From NCBI GenBank assembly GCA_026398895.1, contig JAPLRZ010000051.1:1-37122 (forward strand): DNA of 37,122 nucleotides, written 5' to 3'. How positions within the stretch are numbered: position 1 is the first letter of the stretch; each line of letters opens with the position of its first letter. Below are positions 33,556 to 37,122 of the stretch, in pieces. This DNA is from Methylococcales bacterium (GTDB taxonomy: Bacteria; Pseudomonadota; Gammaproteobacteria; Methylococcales; Methylomonadaceae). The notes beneath the pieces are model-generated. The model saw only the letters and a list, made by a program, of their open reading frames with translations. It made no database searches and had not been told where the DNA came from. The position numbers and the translations under genes were made by a program.

Positions 33556-34041
33556 ATGCAACGAAAACTTACGCATATTTTCTTGATAGTAATCACCATC
33601 ATGCTGATTAGTTGTCGCTCTCCTATTGCGCCAGAAACTACTTTTTCTACTATTACAGGTAAAAAAATTGTGTTATCTGAATTACGCGGCAAGCCTGTCA
33701 TTGTGACTTTTTGGGCAACAGATTGTGCTAGTTGTATTCAAGAAATTCCGCATTTAATTGAACTGTATCGGCAATATCATGATAAAGGCTTAGAGATTAT
33801 CGCTGTTGCTATGTCTTACGATCCGCCTAATCATGTGCTTGAATTCACTAAAACCCAACAATTGCCCTATCATGTCGCTTTAGATATGCAGGCAGAAAAC
33901 GCTCACGCGTTTGGTGATGTCTCGCTAACTCCGACAACTTTTTTAATCGCGCCAGATGGCAGTATCGCACTACAAAAAATGGGGCGGCTTGATTTAACCG
34001 AAATAAAAACTCAACTTTCAACATTCACAGGTGGTGATTAA
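33556..34041 (+). CDS. TlpA-like thioredoxin-fold lipoprotein
   Basis: 161 aa from ATG 33556; the frame is open further upstream but that part is not conserved-looking. The signal sequence ends in a lipobox (IMLISC), so it is probably a lipoprotein facing the periplasm. The thioredoxin fold has the redox pair in ATDCASC (CxxC) and the cis-Pro loop SLTPTTFLI. TlpA/ResA proteins reduce disulphides, often for cytochrome c or copper-site assembly. The last two codons and the stop lie inside the left end of a MITE-like repeat (34030-34141). Confidence 0.8.
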   Translation: MQRKLTHIFLIVITIMLISCRSPIAPETTFSTITGKKIVLSELRGKPVIVTFWATDCASCIQEIPHLIELYRQYHDKGLEIIAVAMSYDPPNHVLEFTKTQQLPYHVALDMQAENAHAFGDVSLTPTTFLIAPDGSIALQKMGRLDLTEIKTQLSTFTGGD

Positions 34042-34141
34042 ATCTGTCGTTAGGAGTCCAAAACAGGTTTTGGATGTTTTAAATCCGTCCAAGTCATGCC
34101 TTGGACTCCGAACTATAGAAAATACAGGTTTACCCCACTAC
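34030..34141. repeat. MITE-like element of the GGTAGTGGATTAAATCTG family
   Basis: The left end GGTGGTGATTAAATCTG (34030-34046) and right end CAGGTTTACCCCACTACT (34125-34142) are inverted. Inside lies a GGAGTCC palindrome (34050-34109) with the duplicated pieces CCAAAACAGG and GTCCAAG. It supplies the stop codon of the preceding gene and ends 20 bp before hemJ. Confidence 0.65.
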
Positions 34142-34161
34142 TCATTTACAAAAGGATAACT

Positions 34162-34587
34162 ATGCTTTGGTTAAAAGCTTTACACTTAATCGCTATGGTA
34201 ACTTGGTTTGCAGGTCTATTTTATTTGCCACGTTTGTATGTTTATCATGCTATGAGTAGCGATGACATCGGCAATGAACGCTTTAAAGTCATGGAGCGCA
34301 AATTGTTTTACGGCATCACCACCCCTGGTATGGTGGCAACGTTTATTTTTGGAATCTGGATGTTGCTAGATTACGCGTGGGGAATGTATGGTTCTAGTGG
34401 CTGGTTACACGTCAAGCTGTTTTTGTTGGCGTTAATGGTGGTTTATCACTATTTTTGCTGGCTGTGGCTAGAAGATTTTAAGAATGACCGCAATCAACGC
34501 AGTCATGTCTTTTACCGTTGGATGAATGAAATACCGACGGTATTTTTGCTAGCGATTATTATTTTGGCAACGGTGAAACCGTTTTAA
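34162..34587 (+). CDS. hemJ: protoporphyrinogen IX oxidase HemJ
   Basis: 141 aa from ATG 34162, which has AAAGGA 5-10 nt upstream. An integral membrane protein with four helices and the family pattern WLKALHLIAMVTWFAGLFYLPRLYVYH (conserved H8), then MERKLFYGITTPGM and GWLHVKLFLLALMVVYHY. HemJ oxidises protoporphyrinogen IX to protoporphyrin IX in haem synthesis in bacteria lacking HemG/HemY. It may be read with the TlpA-like gene 120 bp upstream, but a repeat element separates them. Confidence 0.9.
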   Translation: MLWLKALHLIAMVTWFAGLFYLPRLYVYHAMSSDDIGNERFKVMERKLFYGITTPGMVATFIFGIWMLLDYAWGMYGSSGWLHVKLFLLALMVVYHYFCWLWLEDFKNDRNQRSHVFYRWMNEIPTVFLLAIIILATVKPF

Positions 34588-34592
34588 GACGT

Positions 34593-34618
34593 GGAGTCCA
34601 AAACAAGTTTTGGACTCC
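34593..34618. repeat. perfect GGAGTCC palindrome after hemJ
   Basis: GGAGTCCAAAAC and GTTTTGGACTCC form a perfect 12-bp inverted repeat with a 2-nt centre. It is 6 bp after the hemJ stop and may also act on transcript ends. Nearby, GTGCGAAT/ATTCGCAC (34686-34703) is another palindrome. Confidence 0.75.
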
Positions 34619-34788
34619 AGTTATCAATTACACTTCGTGATAAATCGCCGCGCCGTCTTGTAAAAACTGCGGATTTATCCGCACTGTGCGAATGAATTCG
34701 CACCTACATCATTAGACTATCAGCAAGATTCAATACGCGGTAATCATAAACACAGAGTGACAGGAATCCAAACCTTAATAAGCTGGAT

Positions 34789-35178
34789 TTAGGCGGTAAC
34801 TTTTTTGTATAGCTCTAACATATCGGTTAAACGCGCTATGTCTTGCCTGAGATGGTCAATGGTTTCGTCTTTATGGGCAAGTATCAAATGCAGTTTTTGA
34901 TTTTCAAACGCCAGTTCTGGGGATGAACCGATTACATTGCCACTGTGATTATTGCCATTTTCGTTGATTAAAATATGCTTTTCACCAAAAGACAATAAAT
35001 CCATTAACTCCATATCAAACTCCTTCGCGATTTGTTCCAGTTTTGGAATATAGCCCTTAGTTTCACCACGTTCTATTTTTGAATAACCGCTTACCGACAT
35101 ATTCAGCTTTGCCGCCATCTCCTCCTGCGACCAGTCCTTGGATTCGCGCATAAAACGTATTTTTTCATGAACTTTCAT
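34789..35178 (-). CDS. XRE-family transcriptional regulator with coiled-coil tail
   Basis: 129 aa. An N-terminal Cro/CI-type helix-turn-helix (residues about 4-62: IRFMRESKDWSQEEMAAKLN, then MSVSGYSKIERGETKGYIPK) is followed by a short linker and a C-terminal heptad-like helix (LHLILAHKDETIDHLRQDIA), probably for oligomerisation. A ribosome binding site, AAGGAAGG, precedes ATG 35178. It is transcribed away from the two GTPase genes, which start 222 bp to the right, and may regulate them. Phage or TA regulators share this fold. Confidence 0.82.
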   Translation of the reverse strand: MKVHEKIRFMRESKDWSQEEMAAKLNMSVSGYSKIERGETKGYIPKLEQIAKEFDMELMDLLSFGEKHILINENGNNHSGNVIGSSPELAFENQKLHLILAHKDETIDHLRQDIARLTDMLELYKKVTA

Positions 35179-35289
35179 AAAACCTTCCTTAATCAGGTAG
35201 AAAACAGCACTGTTAGGCTATTGTAGCAAATTTATAGAGGTTTAGAATGGTACGCGGTAGATAACAGCATTTTTAAGCAGAGTTCCCGC

Positions 35290-35335
35290 CGCTCCAGCGT
35301 TGTGTCGCTTGGCAAGATAAGAAGACGCTGGAGCG
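35290..35335. repeat. 11-bp inverted repeat between regulator and GTPases
   Basis: CGCTCCAGCGT (35290-35300) and ACGCTGGAGCG (35325-35335) are perfect inverted copies 24 bp apart. It lies midway in the divergent intergenic region and could be an operator or another repeat unit. Confidence 0.6.
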
Positions 35336-35347
35336 TCAACTGAGGCA

Positions 35348-35368
35348 TTCCAACGCAGAGCGTTGGAA
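35348..35368. repeat. GTTCCAACGC REP-like palindrome, copy 4
   Basis: TTCCAACGC and GCGTTGGAA are perfect inverted copies around AGA. It lies 32 bp upstream of the first GTPase gene. Confidence 0.8.
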
Positions 35369-35400
35369 AGATGTAATTTTCAATAATGTAGGAATAAATT

Positions 35401-36396
35401 ATGAGTCAACAACACTTTACCGATGAACTGTTTGATGCAGTTACTAATGATCCGACATTATCTGATACGGCTAAAGCGGAAGCTCGGCGCAATCTTGATA
35501 AGCTCAAAAAAACTAAAGTCAATATATTAATTACTGGCGCGACGGGTTGCGGCAAATCATCAACCATTAACGCACTTTTTGGTTATGATAAAGCCAAAGT
35601 AGGTCAAAGCGTTAATCCTGAAACAATGGATATTAGTAAGCACGAACTTAACAATATTGTACTTTATGATTCTCCAGGGCTAGGTGATGGCAAAGCAGCG
35701 GACATCAGGCATTCTAAAAACATCATTGATAAACTTTACGAAAAAACGTCTAACGGAGATATGTTAATTGATTTAGTGCTGGTAATTCTTGAAGGTGGTA
35801 GCCGCGATTTGGGTACATCTTTTGAACTAATTAACAGTGTGATTATTCCTAATCTGGGCGAAGATAAAAAACGCTTACTGGTTGCTATTAACCAAGCTGA
35901 TATGGCTATGAAAGGGCGTGGTTGGAATCACGCTGAAAATAAGCCAGAGCCTGAATTAGTTGAATTTCTGGAAGAAAAAGTATTATCAAGCCATAGACGT
36001 ATTAAAGAAGCCACTGGTGTTTTTGTAGAGCCAATTTATTATGTAGCGGGCTATAAGGACGGGAATAACTCACAAAACCCCTATAACTTATCCAAACTGC
36101 TATGCTATATCTTGCTACACACCAAAGAAGAAAAAAGAGCAGTGTTTGTTCAAGACGTTAATCAGGATGAAGACGTGTGGAGAGCCGATGATGGACTAGA
36201 TAAATATCGTGAGAAAATTCGCTCAACATTCTTGGATTCTGTTAAAGCAGTTGCTGGCGAAGTAGTTGGTGCAGTAGCTGACAGATTTATTAGTACGGTT
36301 AGTACAATGGGCAGAGCCGCTGGTGCGGTATTAGGTGGTGCGGCTAGAGTAATTGGCAATGCAGCTAGCAGTGTTCTTGGATTTTTCGGTTTGTAA
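35401..36396 (+). CDS. TRAFAC-class GTPase with membrane-active C-terminal tail
   Basis: 331 aa. A GTPase of the Era/YeeP/YfjP-like type: P-loop GATGCGKS (46-53), switch I T75 in NPETMDI, G3 DSPG (90-93), and G4 NQAD (164-167) where most relatives have NKxD or TKxD. Residues about 275-331 are an Ala/Gly-rich amphipathic or hydrophobic stretch (GEVVGAVADRFISTVSTMGR, ending ASSVLGFFGL) that could insert in membrane. AGGAATAAATT precedes the start. It is followed after 6 bp by a paralogue lacking the tail, suggesting a heterodimer. Homologues in E. coli prophages are of unknown role. Confidence 0.78.
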   Translation: MSQQHFTDELFDAVTNDPTLSDTAKAEARRNLDKLKKTKVNILITGATGCGKSSTINALFGYDKAKVGQSVNPETMDISKHELNNIVLYDSPGLGDGKAADIRHSKNIIDKLYEKTSNGDMLIDLVLVILEGGSRDLGTSFELINSVIIPNLGEDKKRLLVAINQADMAMKGRGWNHAENKPEPELVEFLEEKVLSSHRRIKEATGVFVEPIYYVAGYKDGNNSQNPYNLSKLLCYILLHTKEEKRAVFVQDVNQDEDVWRADDGLDKYREKIRSTFLDSVKAVAGEVVGAVADRFISTVSTMGRAAGAVLGGAARVIGNAASSVLGFFGL

Positions 36397-36402
36397 TAAA
36401 CT

Positions 36403-37086
36403 ATGAAAAATTATCGTTTTGATGAAATACAAAGACGGATGCTTGCCAATAATCTACTGCATCCGTTGGATGCTCTGCTGGTAGGAGCGACAGGAACAGG
36501 CAAAAGCACTACCTTAAATGTACTGTTCGGTTCAACAGTAGCAAAAGTAGGAGATGGCGTTGATCCTGAAACGCAAAAAATTTCTTCACATCAACTGCAT
36601 GATTTTATGCGCTTTCACGATTCAGCAGGGCTGGGTGACGGCAAAGCGGCTGACCATGAACATTCAAAAAACATCACTGCGGAATTGTTAAGAACAATTA
36701 CTATTGATGGGCAACATAATCGTTTTATGGATATTGCTATGGTTTTACTTGATGGTGGTTCTCGGGATATGGGTACAGCGTTTCGACTACTAGAAACAGT
36801 AGTATTGCAATCAATCGAACCACATCGAGTGATTGTCGCCATTAATCAGGCAGATATGGCTATGAGCGGACGTTCTTGGAATTCGCAATTAAATAAGCCA
36901 GACCCCGCATTAATTGATCGTCTGGAAGAAAAAACGCTATCGGTACAAAAACGAATAAAAGAATCAACAGGTTTAACCATTAATCGCCCCATTTATTACA
37001 GTGCTAAATTTAATTACAATATCCCTGTTTTTATTGACCATATCATCAAACATTTGCCGACAAGCCGCAGGACAATAACCAAATAG
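36403..37086 (+). CDS. second TRAFAC-class GTPase, short paralogue
   Basis: 227 aa. Closely similar to the preceding GTPase across the G domain: P-loop GATGTGKS (28-35), DPET switch, G3 DSAG (73-76) with Ala for Pro, G4 NQAD (148-151) and a shared NQADMAM.GR.WN block. It ends soon after the G domain and has no hydrophobic tail, so it is probably soluble. Spacing of 6 bp indicates cotranscription and a recent tandem duplication, or a two-subunit machine. It ends 15 bp before a REP palindrome, and is unlikely to be truncated since a stop is present. Confidence 0.77.
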   Translation: MKNYRFDEIQRRMLANNLLHPLDALLVGATGTGKSTTLNVLFGSTVAKVGDGVDPETQKISSHQLHDFMRFHDSAGLGDGKAADHEHSKNITAELLRTITIDGQHNRFMDIAMVLLDGGSRDMGTAFRLLETVVLQSIEPHRVIVAINQADMAMSGRSWNSQLNKPDPALIDRLEEKTLSVQKRIKESTGLTINRPIYYSAKFNYNIPVFIDHIIKHLPTSRRTITK

Positions 37087-37101
37087 GTCGGGGTTTCATC
37101 G

Positions 37102-37122
37102 TTCCAACGCTCCGTGTTGGAA
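37102..37122. repeat. GTTCCAACGC REP-like palindrome, copy 5 (window edge)
   Basis: TTCCAACGC and GTGTTGGAA around TCC, cut by the window end. With copy 4 it brackets the two GTPase genes. Confidence 0.7.

Overview
The window looks like a chromosomal segment of a gammaproteobacterium of moderate-to-low GC. The gene families point that way: Lon with E. coli-like numbering, YejB/YejE, HemJ, SelO ending in SCSS, GspE/GspF, DUF4124 and DUF748 proteins, and a Tsx remnant. An FdsG/FdsB formate dehydrogenase pair and very abundant small repeats would fit a methylotroph or sulfur-oxidiser (Methylococcales/Thiotrichales-like). The lineage is inferred from gene content only.

Layout. 1-135: the end of an IS630-type insertion sequence, with the transposase N-terminus reading out of the window. 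154-1832: a two-gene signalling operon (RsbW-type ATPase, then a STAS domain fused to a PhnD-like binding domain). 2275-4111: a tight lipid operon (CarS-like cytidylyltransferase, endonuclease/exonuclease/phosphatase-family enzyme, CDP-alcohol phosphatidyltransferase). 4230-4985: an unknown Cys-motif protein. 5254-6864: NadE. 7375-9698 (minus): YejB/YejE-type ABC permeases, the second carrying a repeat-encoded insertion. 10016-12342: FdsG, FdsB and a small membrane protein, then tRNA-His with a near-consensus promoter. 13023-14452 (minus): DUF4124 protein and short-chain dehydrogenase. 14700-17984: a large AsmA/DUF748-type protein. 18080-18216: decayed Tsx-like gene. 18382-19983: SelO. 20128-23066 (minus): PilB/GspE and PilC/GspF. 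23259-24713: a DUF4239 membrane domain joined to a DUF3365 haem-type sensor. 25176-27593: Lon.

From about 27.6 kb onward the window becomes accessory in character. There is an IS graveyard (IS1, a TnpB-like fragment, IS630), then SerB, HicBA, a BLUF photoreceptor, a DUF2281/VapC pair plus a second decayed PIN gene, SerA, a TlpA-like lipoprotein, HemJ, and finally an XRE regulator divergent from two tandem paralogous GTPases. Several of these modules are separated or bracketed by short palindromes of recurring families. These include a GTTCCAACGC/GCGTTGGAAC REP-like palindrome, GGAGTCC palindromes, and at least two MITE-like families with inverted ends, one flanked by TA dinucleotides.

The best candidates for something undescribed are: (1) the XRE plus twin-GTPase module at the right end, bracketed by REP palindromes; (2) the STAS-PhnD partner-switch pair, whose upstream DNA is cut by an IS; (3) the CarS-like/EEP/CDP-alcohol transferase lipid operon; and (4) a roughly 2-kb BLUF/toxin module lying between two direct copies of the serA leader. 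No CRISPR array, rRNA or complete prophage is visible.
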